Assembly: GCA_031290985.1 (NCBI GenBank)
Contig: JARLJW010000034.1
Location: 1 to 64,000, forward strand
DNA length: 64,000 nt
Source: Verrucomicrobiia bacterium
GTDB lineage: Bacteria; Verrucomicrobiota; Verrucomicrobiia; Limisphaerales; UBA11358
Direction of reading: 5' to 3'
In this document: positions 15,858 to 23,375 of the stretch, piece by piece
How the letters are laid out: each line of letters begins with the position of its first letter
Numbering within the stretch: position 1 is the first letter of the stretch
Position numbers and translations under genes: made by a program
Notes under the pieces: model-generated
The model's database searches: none
Told to the model about the DNA's origin: nothing
Seen by the model: only the letters and a program-made list of their open reading frames with translations

Positions 15858-16232
15858 TTACTTGGCCGCGACTTCGGCTTTTTCCTTCTTTTCGTTGACG
15901 AGCGTGGCGCCCTTGCCGAGGCGTTTGCGCAGGTAGGTGAGCTTGGCGCGGCGGACCTGGCCCTGGCGCTCGACTTCGATCTTGTCCACGCGGGGCGAGT
16001 GGAGGGGGAACACGCGTTCGACGCCTTCGCCGTAGCTGACGCGGCGCACGGTGAAGGTCTCATTGAGACCGCCGCCGCGCTTGCCCATGACGACGCCCGC
16101 GAAAATCTGGATGCGTTCCTTGTCGCCTTCGACGACCTTGGTGTGCACTTTCACAGAATCGCCGACGTTGAATTTTGCGTCGTCTTTGCGAAACTGTTCC
16201 GATTCAATTTTTTTCAACAATGCCTGGTTCAT
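15858..16232 (-). CDS. rplS: 50S ribosomal protein L19
   Basis: A 124-residue L19 with the family features: [22 protein letters not shown] in the first half (quoted in part: [19 protein letters not shown]), then [37 protein letters not shown] and the C-terminal [13 protein letters not shown]. It sits at the 30S-50S interface. Last gene of the four-gene operon, 15 bp after trmD, followed by a strong terminator. The extra C-terminal KEKAEVAAK tail is slightly longer than in E. coli. Confidence 0.98.
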   Translation of the reverse strand: MNQALLKKIESEQFRKDDAKFNVGDSVKVHTKVVEGDKERIQIFAGVVMGKRGGGLNETFTVRRVSYGEGVERVFPLHSPRVDKIEVERQGQVRRAKLTYLRKRLGKGATLVNEKKEKAEVAAK

Positions 16233-16247
16233 AACTTTATAAATTTT

Positions 16248-16922
16248 CTATTTCAACAAATCCGGTCTCTGTTCTTTCGTCCGCAACTTGGCCTGTTCAG
16301 CCCGCCATTTTTCGATCTCGGCGTGGTGGCCGTTCATCAGCACTTCCGGGACCTTCATCCCGCGAAAATCGGCCGGCCGCGTGTATTGCGGATACTCCAG
16401 TCCCGGCAAACCGGGACTGAACGACTCATCACGCGAACTGTCGTCATCGCCCAGGACCCCGGGCAGCAACCGTGTGACCGCATCAATCACCACCATCGCG
16501 GGCAGCGCGCCGTTCGTGAGAACGTAGTCGCCGATGGACAATTCATCGTCCGCCAAACCTGCCCGCACCCGCTCGTCGAATCCCTCGTAATGACCCGTGA
16601 CGAGCAGCAAATCTTTTTGTTCCGCCAGTTCGCGCGCGACGGCCTGGGTGAACTTCCGGCCCGAGGGCGAAAGCAAAATCACCTTCGTCGATGCGCGCTT
16701 CAAACTTTCCACCGCTTCAAAGAGCGGTTCCGGCTTCATCAGCATCCCGGGGCCGCCGCCGAACGGACGGTCATCCACGGTCTTGTGCCGGTCGTGCGTC
16801 CAGTCGCGCAACTGGTGGATCTTGAGATCCAGCAAACCGGCCTTGCGTGCCCGCATGATGATGCTTTCATCAAGCGGCCCGGCGAACATCGCCGGGAACA
16901 GCGTGAGCACGTCAATCTTCAT
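16248..16922 (-). CDS. trmD: tRNA (guanine-N1-)-methyltransferase
   Basis: A 224-residue TrmD, which makes m1G37 in tRNAs reading CNN/GG codons and so prevents frameshifting. It is a SPOUT methyltransferase. Visible motifs are [13 protein letters not shown] at the start, [15 protein letters not shown] (residues 52-66), [10 protein letters not shown] (about 110-119), the knot segment [20 protein letters not shown], and the C-terminal [25 protein letters not shown], each in its usual place. Third gene of the operon, 18 bp after khpA. Normal length. Confidence 0.98.
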   Translation of the reverse strand: MKIDVLTLFPAMFAGPLDESIIMRARKAGLLDLKIHQLRDWTHDRHKTVDDRPFGGGPGMLMKPEPLFEAVESLKRASTKVILLSPSGRKFTQAVARELAEQKDLLLVTGHYEGFDERVRAGLADDELSIGDYVLTNGALPAMVVIDAVTRLLPGVLGDDDSSRDESFSPGLPGLEYPQYTRPADFRGMKVPEVLMNGHHAEIEKWRAEQAKLRTKEQRPDLLK

Positions 16923-16940
16923 ACGCGCTCCAAAATCTAA

Positions 16941-17186
16941 TCACTGGGCCGGCTTGTCTTCCACGATCTCGACCGAGCACCGCAGGCCTTTGCGCGCGCT
17001 GCCGGCCAGGAGCAGGGAGCGAATGGCGTTGATGGTGACGCCCTGCCGGCCAATGATCTTGCCGACATCCGCCGGGGCCAGGCGCAACTCGTAAACGGTC
17101 GCCCCGGCGCGGTCCACGGGCGTAATGGTCACCGCGCCGGGATTCTCCACGAGTCCTTTGACAACGTATTCGAGGAACTCCTGCAT
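16941..17186 (-). CDS. khpA: KH-domain RNA-binding protein KhpA
   Basis: An 81-residue single KH-domain protein with the GXXG loop IIGRQG near residues 43-48. It belongs to the YlqC/KhpA family of small RNA-binding proteins linked to cell-division and envelope gene control. It lies between rpsP and trmD, where Gram-positive and several other phyla also place it; rimM, which often follows rpsP, is missing from this operon. 17 bp after rpsP and 18 bp before trmD, so clearly cotranscribed. Confidence 0.93.
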   Translation of the reverse strand: MQEFLEYVVKGLVENPGAVTITPVDRAGATVYELRLAPADVGKIIGRQGVTINAIRSLLLAGSARKGLRCSVEIVEDKPAQ

Positions 17187-17203
17187 GGCGCGGAAAAGTT
17201 AAA

Positions 17204-17461
17204 TCAGGCCGCTGCGGGAGCCGCCTTGCCGAGCTTCTTGATGAAGCTGGCCACGGTATCGCTGGGTTTGGCACCCTTGCTGATCCAGTATTGGGCGCGA
17301 TCGAGCTTGAGCGAATAGTTTTCGCCGGGCTTGAGCGGCTGATAGGTGCCGATCTCCTCGATGAACTTGCCATCGCGGGGACTGCGGCTGTCGGCGACCA
17401 CGATGCGATACACCGGGGTGTTTTTCGTGCCGACGCGTTTCATGCGGATTTTGACTGACAT
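17204..17461 (-). CDS. rpsP: 30S ribosomal protein S16
   Basis: An 85-residue S16 with the standard N-terminus [20 protein letters not shown], the [15 protein letters not shown] segment and [19 protein letters not shown] near the end. First gene of the rpsP-khpA-trmD-rplS operon. The promoter should lie in the AT-rich 60 bp upstream; a TTGCAA and TAGTCT pair about 16 bp apart on the minus strand near 17489-17517 is a weak candidate. Confidence 0.98.
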   Translation of the reverse strand: MSVKIRMKRVGTKNTPVYRIVVADSRSPRDGKFIEEIGTYQPLKPGENYSLKLDRAQYWISKGAKPSDTVASFIKKLGKAAPAAA

Positions 17462-17701
17462 ATAAATGTATTAAAAGGACGTGGAGACTAGCAGTTAAGC
17501 TTTGTTTTGCAAGCGTTGTTTTTGAAAAAACTTGCTTGCGGGGGCGCGGGAAACCGGGGTTTTGCTGTGCCACGGGCTCGAGGGTGAAGAAATCCTTCGG
17601 GGACTATTTGAAAATGGCGCTTATTGTGATGCTGAATCGCCCTTGTTTGCGATTTACGATTTACCCGGCACAACGAGGACGAGGACGAGAACGAGGAGGA
17701 T

Positions 17702-18256
17702 TTACTGCGGCAGGTAGCGCGCCCGGTAGAAACATTGCGGCAGGGCGGGTGCGGCGGCGGACGTGAAGGTGAACGGGGCGGCGTTCGTCTGCACGGCGGA
17801 CCAGTCCGTCAGGTTGGTCGAGGACTCGACGACATATTGATAGCCGTCCACGCCTTCGACATCGAAGCTGAACTGGCCGGCGGTTCCGGGGAGGACGGTC
17901 AATGTGGCCGCGGCGGAGGGCGTGGTGTAAACCAGCTCATCCGAGAAGGGGCTTTCCAGGCCGGCGCCATCGATGGCCGTGGCATTCAGATAATAGGTGA
18001 CGCCGTCCGCCAGGCCGGAGAGGGTGACAACGTTGGTGTTGTCGACCGCGACCTGGTTGACGTAGCTGTGACTGACCGTTCCGTAATAGATGCAATAGCG
18101 AACGACATTGGGATCGCTGCTGGGCATCCAGGTGAGCATGATGCTTTGGGAGGCAATGACGGGAAGTTGAAACAACCACACCGAAAAACTGCACAAAATT
18201 AACTGCCAAACAATCTGCTGGGACCGGCGTCGCACTGCACTGAGCGTACGAACCAT
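17702..18256 (-). CDS. Exported fibronectin type III domain protein
   Basis: A 184-residue protein. A basic N-terminus is followed by a hydrophobic segment at about 15-37 (signal peptide or anchor). Residues 38-112 form one FN3 domain: LTWMPSSDPNVVRYCIYYG, split here (LTWMPSSDPNV, YCIYYG), then GLADGVTYYLNATAIDGAGLESPFS. The C-terminal ~65 residues are the short verrucomicrobial tail domain (YQYVVESSTNLTDWSAV... ending FYRARYLPQ). It is probably secreted or surface-located. The same tail type occurs in the FG-GAP protein and the giant Ig protein in this window. No enzyme domain. Isolated gene. Confidence 0.78.
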   Translation of the reverse strand: MVRTLSAVRRRSQQIVWQLILCSFSVWLFQLPVIASQSIMLTWMPSSDPNVVRYCIYYGTVSHSYVNQVAVDNTNVVTLSGLADGVTYYLNATAIDGAGLESPFSDELVYTTPSAAATLTVLPGTAGQFSFDVEGVDGYQYVVESSTNLTDWSAVQTNAAPFTFTSAAAPALPQCFYRARYLPQ

Positions 18257-18892
18257 TGACTTAATCTATCATCAGTTTCTGCGGCCGCTTTACGATAATT
18301 GTGAACAATGCAACATCGGTTGCCGGAGGGAGGGCAAGATGTGGTCGGGTATGGCAGTTTTGGGCAAGGCAGGGCGCGTCAATTCGGCGTGGCGTCGCGG
18401 TGAATCAGTGCGCGTTGGTTGGCAATCGCGGCGCGCGGTCCGAGCCGGACTGGCAGGAGCGACGCGCCCTACCTGCCGCTGTGCTAATATTTGGTTTAAC
18501 TCCTATAAAATAGTTTGTGCGGAAATCTGTCGGCGACCAAGTTTTGCCGTTCGGGTTTCGCCTGCTGAAGCAAAAGCGATTGACGAGGCAATACGGGTTG
18601 GTTGGGCAAGTCAGGCCCGAGTGGTTGCGGAACGAGGTTCTGGAAAGCGTTGCTCTCCGCTGCGGGGACTGATAAAACAGTACCATAGTTTTTGGCGGAT
18701 ACGACGAGCCTCTGACTCGTAATCTGCAATTGAAAGGAACGCCAGGTTTGCCAGTAATTATGCACCCGAATTAGTTTTAAATTTGCCCGGATTTGAGGGG
18801 ACGTAAATTATTTTTTTAGCAGTCCCCAGATGCCTAATACAACAGCATGGCAGCCGATAAAAAAGCAAATAGCTACGACATAATTGGAACGC
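18257..18892. other. Gene-poor, AT-richer stretch with a dispersed repeat
   Basis: About 640 bases with no gene I can support. It holds one copy of an 18-bp sequence that recurs in opposite orientation at 58026-58043 (here 18456-18473), within a GC-rich block. A short inverted repeat ACGAG...CTCGT near 18703-18719 superficially resembles a tRNA anticodon arm but lacks the other arms. Confidence 0.5.
18456..18473 (-). repeat. Dispersed 18-bp repeat, copy A
   Basis: Read on the minus strand this is GGTAGGGCGCGTCGCTCC, identical to 58026-58043 on the plus strand. Both lie between genes in GC-rich surroundings, suggesting a dispersed intergenic element. Confidence 0.75.
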
Positions 18893-19561
18893 ATGATTGC
18901 ATCGATATTATCTTCTCTGGCGGATCCGGCTTCGCTTTGGATTTGGGAGTTGGTGGAAGCAACCAGCATAATCATTGTTGGCGTGGGGTGCTGGGGTGAG
19001 GTTTGGGCGGAACACCATAAATTTTCCGATAATCCCAACGACATCTTACCAACCTCCAGATTAAACAAGTTGTGGGAGCGACGGTTTTGGCTAATGGTGG
19101 TTTGGGGTCTAGGAATCGAATTGTTTGCATTTTGCTTCACGCTGCTTGCCTCAAATCGTGAAATTCAAAGTTTGACACGGGATAATTTGGCGCTGCAAAC
19201 AAAAATGGCATCCATGAATGTCACCTTGATACAACTTGCGAATCAATACGACATGTCCACAAATGCGCTTGCAGAAGCAAAAGCACGGCTTGAATCTGTT
19301 AAGCCATTAAAATCCAGACTCGCCGATTGGCTGAATGGCTGCGCCCCAAAAATTCTTGAAGAATTAAAATCAGGACAAACCCATTTCATTTTAAACAATG
19401 TACCAGAGTATAAATTTACACAATTGGACGCTTTGCTCAGTGAAAAAGGGGCCAAAGATTTTTGCAGTTCCGTCGAACGTGGCGGAAACACAGTTTTTGA
19501 GGCCGGAATAGGGCAAGTCGAAAATTTAATCATTGAGCTAAAACCAGCACTAGCACAATAA
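18893..19561 (+). CDS. Hypothetical membrane protein with coiled coil
   Basis: About 222 residues. Two predicted transmembrane helices lie at about 15-37 and 66-88, followed by a predicted coiled coil (heptad-like from about 90 to 140, REIQSLTRDNLALQTKM... AEAKARLESV). A soluble C-terminal domain of about 80 residues has no recognised family. I prefer the ATG at 18893; a TTG at 18884 would add three residues. The gene is clearly AT-richer than its neighbours and lies in a gene-poor stretch, both suggesting horizontal acquisition. Function unknown. Confidence 0.7.
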   Translation: MIASILSSLADPASLWIWELVEATSIIIVGVGCWGEVWAEHHKFSDNPNDILPTSRLNKLWERRFWLMVVWGLGIELFAFCFTLLASNREIQSLTRDNLALQTKMASMNVTLIQLANQYDMSTNALAEAKARLESVKPLKSRLADWLNGCAPKILEELKSGQTHFILNNVPEYKFTQLDALLSEKGAKDFCSSVERGGNTVFEAGIGQVENLIIELKPALAQ

Positions 19562-19845
19562 GCGCAAGGAAAGCCCAAGCAACAGTTTTACACTTCCATA
19601 CCCCAATCTCGTATAAACCCTATTGGATGCCAAGGGAAATTGAATCAGGGGACTACGGCTCCTTCCAAGCCATTGACGCAGCGTGGTTTTCGGCGCAGAA
19701 TCGCTTCAGTATGGCAGCCGGGATTCATGCCGCAGACCGCGTGGTGCAGTTTTACGCGGCAATGGTGCAGCATGATTTTTGGGCCGGCAAAAACTCCGCC
19801 CGGCGATTTTGGATAACACGGGAAACCTTCTTACGGCATTGAATC

Positions 19846-21072
19846 ATGAAAACGCGCACCCAAGCATTTACCTTGATCGAACTGTTGGTGGTCATTGCCA
19901 TCATCGCTGTCATTGCGGCATTGTTGCTGCCGGCCTTGTCTTCCGCCAAGAAACGCGCCTTGAGCCGCAGCATGAGTTCGGTTGTCCCGGCGGCCGCCAT
20001 GGGGATGGATTCCGCCGCGTCGGCCGGGGCCGCGCCCCGGCGTTCGCTCGCCAACATCAAGACTTTTACCGCGACGGTCTCGCTCAAGCCGGAGTTGAGC
20101 GTCGGCACGGTCCAGCCGGAGTCCATTTATACGGCGCAGTTCAAGACGGTTTTTGAGGCTTCGAATCCGTCCCTGGACAGCAGCGGGTGTGAGGTGCTGC
20201 TGCCGTTGCCGCCGCAGATCATCTCGCTGGCCGACTTGGACGTGACGGTGAACGGCCAGCCGAGCGAGTCGGTGGAAATCCGCGGGGACAAGCTGGTTTG
20301 GTTTGGGGCGCTCCCGGCCAAACCCACGCCGATCAGCATCGCTTACTCGGCGGTGGGCAAGGGGGTTTACTATTTGCAGACACCCCCCGGAAATATTCTG
20401 GACACCTTTCACATCGACCTGACGGCGGTGGGTTCCGACGTGCGGATGTTGGAGTTGTCGTTGCAGCCGACCAAGTATGCGCGCGGCAACGGCCAGACGG
20501 TTTATACCTGGGATTACAAACGGCTGCTCTTCGGGCGGCCCATCGCCTTGGATGTGCTGGGAGTGGCACCCATCGACCGGTTGGGCGAATTGACGTGGCT
20601 GGGGCCGGCGAGCGTCGTGGTGTTCGGGTTTTTGCTGGGATTGGTCGCGAACGCTTTTTACATCCGCAACTTCGACCGCTGGATGCTGCTGCTGTTGCTG
20701 GGCACGTTCACGGGAGCTTATCCGCTGATGTATTTTGCGCAGGAATTCATCCCGATCAATGCGGCGATCTTCATTTCGTCGACGGTGGTGATCGTGATCA
20801 TCGCCATCCGGGCACTGACGATGATGAGTCCGCGCCTTGCGGTGCTGGGCGTGGTGCTGCCGGCGGCGGCGGTGCTGGCGGTCACCATTTTGGCGGCGAT
20901 CCAGACGCGGTTGCAGGGTCTGATCATCACCGGCACCGGGCTGTTGTTCTTCATCGTGGCGATGCTGCTGATTCCCCGGCTGAAAACGGAAAGCAAACCG
21001 GTGGCGGCGGGCAGGCCGTCAGCGGAGAAGGCGGGTCCGCCGGGCGCGCCGATGCCGCCGGCGGCGGGGTAG
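19846..21072 (+). CDS. Prepilin-leader fused to a polytopic membrane protein
   Basis: A 408-residue protein with an N-terminal type IV prepilin/pseudopilin signal: a short basic leader (MKTRTQA), then FTLIELLVVIAIIAVIAALL with Glu at mature position 5, as processed by prepilin peptidase between Ala and Phe. Instead of a pilin globular domain, residues 65-255 form an extracytosolic domain and residues 260-390 contain five predicted transmembrane helices (for example VVVFGFLLGLVANAF and AAIFISSTVVIVIIAI). The extracytosolic and first helical part recalls CreD-like inner-membrane proteins, but that is tentative. The C-terminus is Pro/Ala/Gly-rich. Pilins do not normally have later membrane helices, so this is an odd fusion. 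There is no frame disruption in the sequence. Function unknown. Confidence 0.7.
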   Translation: MKTRTQAFTLIELLVVIAIIAVIAALLLPALSSAKKRALSRSMSSVVPAAAMGMDSAASAGAAPRRSLANIKTFTATVSLKPELSVGTVQPESIYTAQFKTVFEASNPSLDSSGCEVLLPLPPQIISLADLDVTVNGQPSESVEIRGDKLVWFGALPAKPTPISIAYSAVGKGVYYLQTPPGNILDTFHIDLTAVGSDVRMLELSLQPTKYARGNGQTVYTWDYKRLLFGRPIALDVLGVAPIDRLGELTWLGPASVVVFGFLLGLVANAFYIRNFDRWMLLLLLGTFTGAYPLMYFAQEFIPINAAIFISSTVVIVIIAIRALTMMSPRLAVLGVVLPAAAVLAVTILAAIQTRLQGLIITGTGLLFFIVAMLLIPRLKTESKPVAAGRPSAEKAGPPGAPMPPAAG

Positions 21073-21092
21073 AATCCAAAACTTGCAAGTTT
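21073..21092. repeat. 20-bp repeat with palindromic core, copy 1
   Basis: AATCCAAAACTTGCAAGTTT, containing the perfect 14-bp palindrome AAACTTGCAAGTTT. It begins directly after the stop codon of the preceding gene. An exact second copy lies at 21569-21588, so the two flank the small membrane-protein gene. Confidence 0.9.
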
Positions 21093-21102
21093 TAGACTGC
21101 CG

Positions 21103-21543
21103 ATGCTTATACGCAGCGATATAGACCAAGCAAAGCCCCGTATCAAAGTTTACTGGTATGTGTGGCTGAGCATCGTCGGGCTTACGCTTGCCTTGCGGTT
21201 CACATTTTTTCTGGGTGCCACGAGCGAGGCGCGCTTCCAAGTGGGCCTTGCCTACATGCTCGGCACCTGGTTGCCCATCATGATGCTCAATTTAGTCGAA
21301 GGTCGCAGATTGCTGCAATATCTGAAGATTCATCATTACCAGAAGTGGGAGGAACTGACTTACATCCCGGGCTTTGGTCCTGGTGGCCGGAATAGTTTTC
21401 GAGTGTATCGGTGGCTTCGCTCGCCAGAAGATTTTGGTGATCCAGTGGTTGCGATAAAGAAGTCAGAACACCGACAGTTCATTCGCTTCGTTATGACAGT
21501 GTTTTTCAGCTATCTCATACTGCTTCCACTCCTGAGTGTGTGA
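21103..21543 (+). CDS. Hypothetical membrane protein flanked by palindromic repeats
   Basis: A 146-residue protein with three predicted transmembrane segments: about 18-38, 44-64 and 124-145. The hydrophilic loop between the last two contains YIPGFGPGGRNSFRVYRWL. No recognised domain. ATG start at 21103, ten bases after the first 20-bp palindromic repeat; the second copy begins 26 bases after its stop. This arrangement makes the gene look like a small cassette between two repeats. Function unknown. Confidence 0.6.
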   Translation: MLIRSDIDQAKPRIKVYWYVWLSIVGLTLALRFTFFLGATSEARFQVGLAYMLGTWLPIMMLNLVEGRRLLQYLKIHHYQKWEELTYIPGFGPGGRNSFRVYRWLRSPEDFGDPVVAIKKSEHRQFIRFVMTVFFSYLILLPLLSV

Positions 21544-21568
21544 CGGCACAACGGCCCAAGTCCGGGCA

Positions 21569-21588
21569 AATCCAAAACTTGCAAGTTT
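21569..21588. repeat. 20-bp repeat with palindromic core, copy 2
   Basis: Exact copy of 21073-21092, 496 bp downstream in the same orientation, again just after a stop codon and before the Uma2 gene. It may act as a weak hairpin terminator or as a recombination site. Confidence 0.9.
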
Positions 21589-21613
21589 CAAACTTCCGGC
21601 GGAAACTGCAACC

Positions 21614-22084
21614 GTGAGCCGGGCTTACGAAGAAATTCTTGAAGGTGCGACGCTGCCGCGTTCGGCGCCGGGGGAGAGGCATGAAAAAATTTTGCAGCGG
21701 CTGCATCGCGAGATGGCGGTGAGCGTCAACGGCCTGGCGGTGACGCAGTTGCTGCCGCCGCGGGCGCAGGTGCAGGTTTCCCGCCTGACGCTGCTTTGTC
21801 CCGACCTGGCGCTGGTGACGGCGGCTTCCGGCAAGCTGGTGCTGGCGGTGGAGGTGGTCAGCCGCGATGATCATCATTTTGACACGGTGACGAAGAAGGA
21901 GATCTACGAGCAACTGCGGGTGCCGCGGCTGTGGATGGTGGATCCGCGCTATGACAATGTGGAGGTGTACCATAGTTTCGAATTTGGGCTGCAACTGAAG
22001 GGGATTCTGGCGGGCAAGGAAATCTTGGAGGAGAAGCTGGTGCCGCAGTTTAAGATGACCATCGCGGATCTGTTTGGGGCGTGA
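21614..22084 (+). CDS. Uma2-family (DUF820) PD-(D/E)XK nuclease-fold protein
   Basis: About 156 residues from a GTG start at 21614, chosen because family members begin (M)SRAYEEI. An upstream GTG at 21536 overlapping the previous stop codon is possible but adds unrelated sequence. Visible family features are the catalytic-type Asp in PDLALVTA and the Glu in LVLAVEVVSRDD with the following basic KKEIYEQLRVPRLWMVDP. The fold belongs to restriction-endonuclease-like enzymes, abundant in Verrucomicrobia and Cyanobacteria; substrate and role are not established, and many are linked to mobile DNA. It adjoins a repeat-rich, gene-poor region. Confidence 0.82.
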   Translation: MSRAYEEILEGATLPRSAPGERHEKILQRLHREMAVSVNGLAVTQLLPPRAQVQVSRLTLLCPDLALVTAASGKLVLAVEVVSRDDHHFDTVTKKEIYEQLRVPRLWMVDPRYDNVEVYHSFEFGLQLKGILAGKEILEEKLVPQFKMTIADLFGA

Positions 22085-22499
22085 AGGCAGTTGAAGAGGT
22101 GGTGAGTTTAGGAGTTTATGAAGGGGTGGACGATTGCGTCCGGGCGGATGCGGCTGATGGCTAACGGGTTTTCTGTGCGGGCGAAAGCGGTGTCGCGGCT
22201 GCGCCTTGCCACCGCAGTCCAAAATCGCGTTGGGCAAGGCCAAATCTTTGGGGCAATGCGTAAAAAATATTTTTTCAGTTGGACAGCCTTTGTCCAACTG
22301 GTCGTGGCAGGATGGCGGGCGTGAGCATGGAAAATGACGAATTTGGAATGACGAATGGACCGGACCGGGATGTGGAGCAAGGATGCTTGGCGCCAAGCCT
22401 CCGCGCTTGGAATTTTGAATTTATCCGACTGAATCCGACTGAATCCGACTGTTAATTTTTTCAAACCCAATCCGAAGCCAAAGGAGACCTGAGCCATAT

Positions 22500-22930
22500 A
22501 TGAGACGCGAATTTCACGAAGCCGGCGACCGGCACCAGTTACGAATGGGGAATGACTCGCGCCAAGGCCACGAAGGACGCGACGGGCTTCAAAAACCCAG
22601 CAAATCCGACCGAATCCAGGTAAATCCAACTAAATCCAAGTAATTTTTTAATGAGACACGAATTTACACGAATGGGGAATGACTCACGCCAAGGCGGCGA
22701 AGGGCGCAATGGGCTTCAAAAGCCTGGCAAAACCCAGCAAATTTGGCCGAATCCAGGTAAATCCAACTAAATCCAACCATTTTTTTATGAGACACGATTT
22801 TACATGAATTGGGAAATGGGTGAGGCACACGGGTGATCGCATTGCTCACGCAAAGGACGCAAAGGCGAAAACCCCAGCAAATCCGACCGAATCCAAGTAA
22901 ATCCAACTAAATCCAACCAAAAAAAATCGC
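22500..22930. repeat. Three degenerate tandem copies of a ~140-bp unit
   Basis: Units start at about 22500, 22651 and 22787, each with ATGAGAC(A/G)CGA. The first two share ACGAATGGGGAATGACTC near 22541 and 22668. All end in a block of CCGAATCCA(G/A)GTAAATCC followed by AACTAAATCCAA and a poly-A/T stretch. Inside are variants of CGC(C/A)AAGG.(C/A)GCGAAGG, the same word family as the palindrome inserted in mutY. Confidence 0.8.
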
Positions 22931-22934
22931 CACA

Positions 22935-23002
22935 GGTCGATGATCGACGCCGGTCGATGATCGACGTCGGTCGATGATCGACGGCGGCCGATGATCGACA
23001 AC
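22935..23002. repeat. Four tandem 17-bp palindromic repeats
   Basis: Four consecutive 17-bp units, GGTCGATGATCGACGCC with variants GTC, GGC and AAC at the end. Each contains the near-perfect palindrome GTCGAT-G-ATCGAC (the fourth begins GGCCGAT). They lie about 370 bp upstream of the symporter start. The regular spacing could suit a protein-binding array, or they may simply be a minisatellite. Confidence 0.92.
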
Positions 23003-23332
23003 AATGGGCACAGATGAAACACGGGATGATTTGGCGTGCCGGCGGCGGTGGCGGGCGAAAGTGGCAGAGGGCTGCCGCATTCCAAGACGCTGGCGCGTTC
23101 GCCTGGGGCCACGCGAATTCACCCAAAATGGCGGGTGATTGAAATTTGAGAAAAGGCCAATGAAGTGCGGCCCGGCCCGGGGGCCGTGCCGGACTGGCCA
23201 TCAAATTAAGCTGAATTAAAGTAAAATGAACCCAACCATGATAATAACGGCGGTGCAGCGATCTGGAGCCGGGTTGTTTCAAGGATGTGTCAAGTCCGGC
23301 AAAATAGGGTCATGGTTTTTCCGCCAATGGGT

Positions 23333-23361
23333 TTGACACCGCTTGCGAAAATCGCTAAATC
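23333..23361 (+). promoter_or_regulatory. Candidate sigma-70-type promoter of the symporter gene
   Basis: TTGACA at 23333-23338, then 16-17 bp to CTAAAT/TAAATC at 23355-23361, ending 15 bp before the ATG. The -35 is a perfect consensus; the -10 is weak. Confidence 0.45.
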
Positions 23362-23375
23362 CTTCAGGATACCTT

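Larger units (their letters stand above)
22085..23375. other. 1.3-kb gene-free repeat field
   Basis: No credible gene. The region is built of degenerate repeats: short AATCCGACT units near 22428-22452, three copies of a roughly 136-151 bp unit (22500-22930), four tandem 17-bp units (22935-23002) and further GC-rich inverted sequence near 23170-23200. The last ~45 bases hold the probable promoter of the symporter gene. Confidence 0.8.

Noticed and set aside
18339-18722. 127-codon open frame in the AT-richer stretch
   Set aside because: Frame runs through a dispersed repeat, amino-acid composition is Arg-rich and domain-free.
18690-18740. tRNA-like sequence around CTGACTCGTAATC
   Set aside because: The anticodon-loop-like part has no matching acceptor, D or T arm; only a short inverted repeat.
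19627-19842. 71-codon open frame just before the prepilin fusion
   Set aside because: No recognisable motif, signal or ribosome-binding site; closeness to the next ATG (3 bp) is the only support, so not called.
19846-21072. Treating the prepilin part as a separate small pilin gene
   Set aside because: No stop or frame change separates it from the membrane part, and it is too short alone for a pilin.
22500-22930. CRISPR array
   Set aside because: Repeat units are about 136-151 bp, degenerate, without uniform spacers or cas genes.
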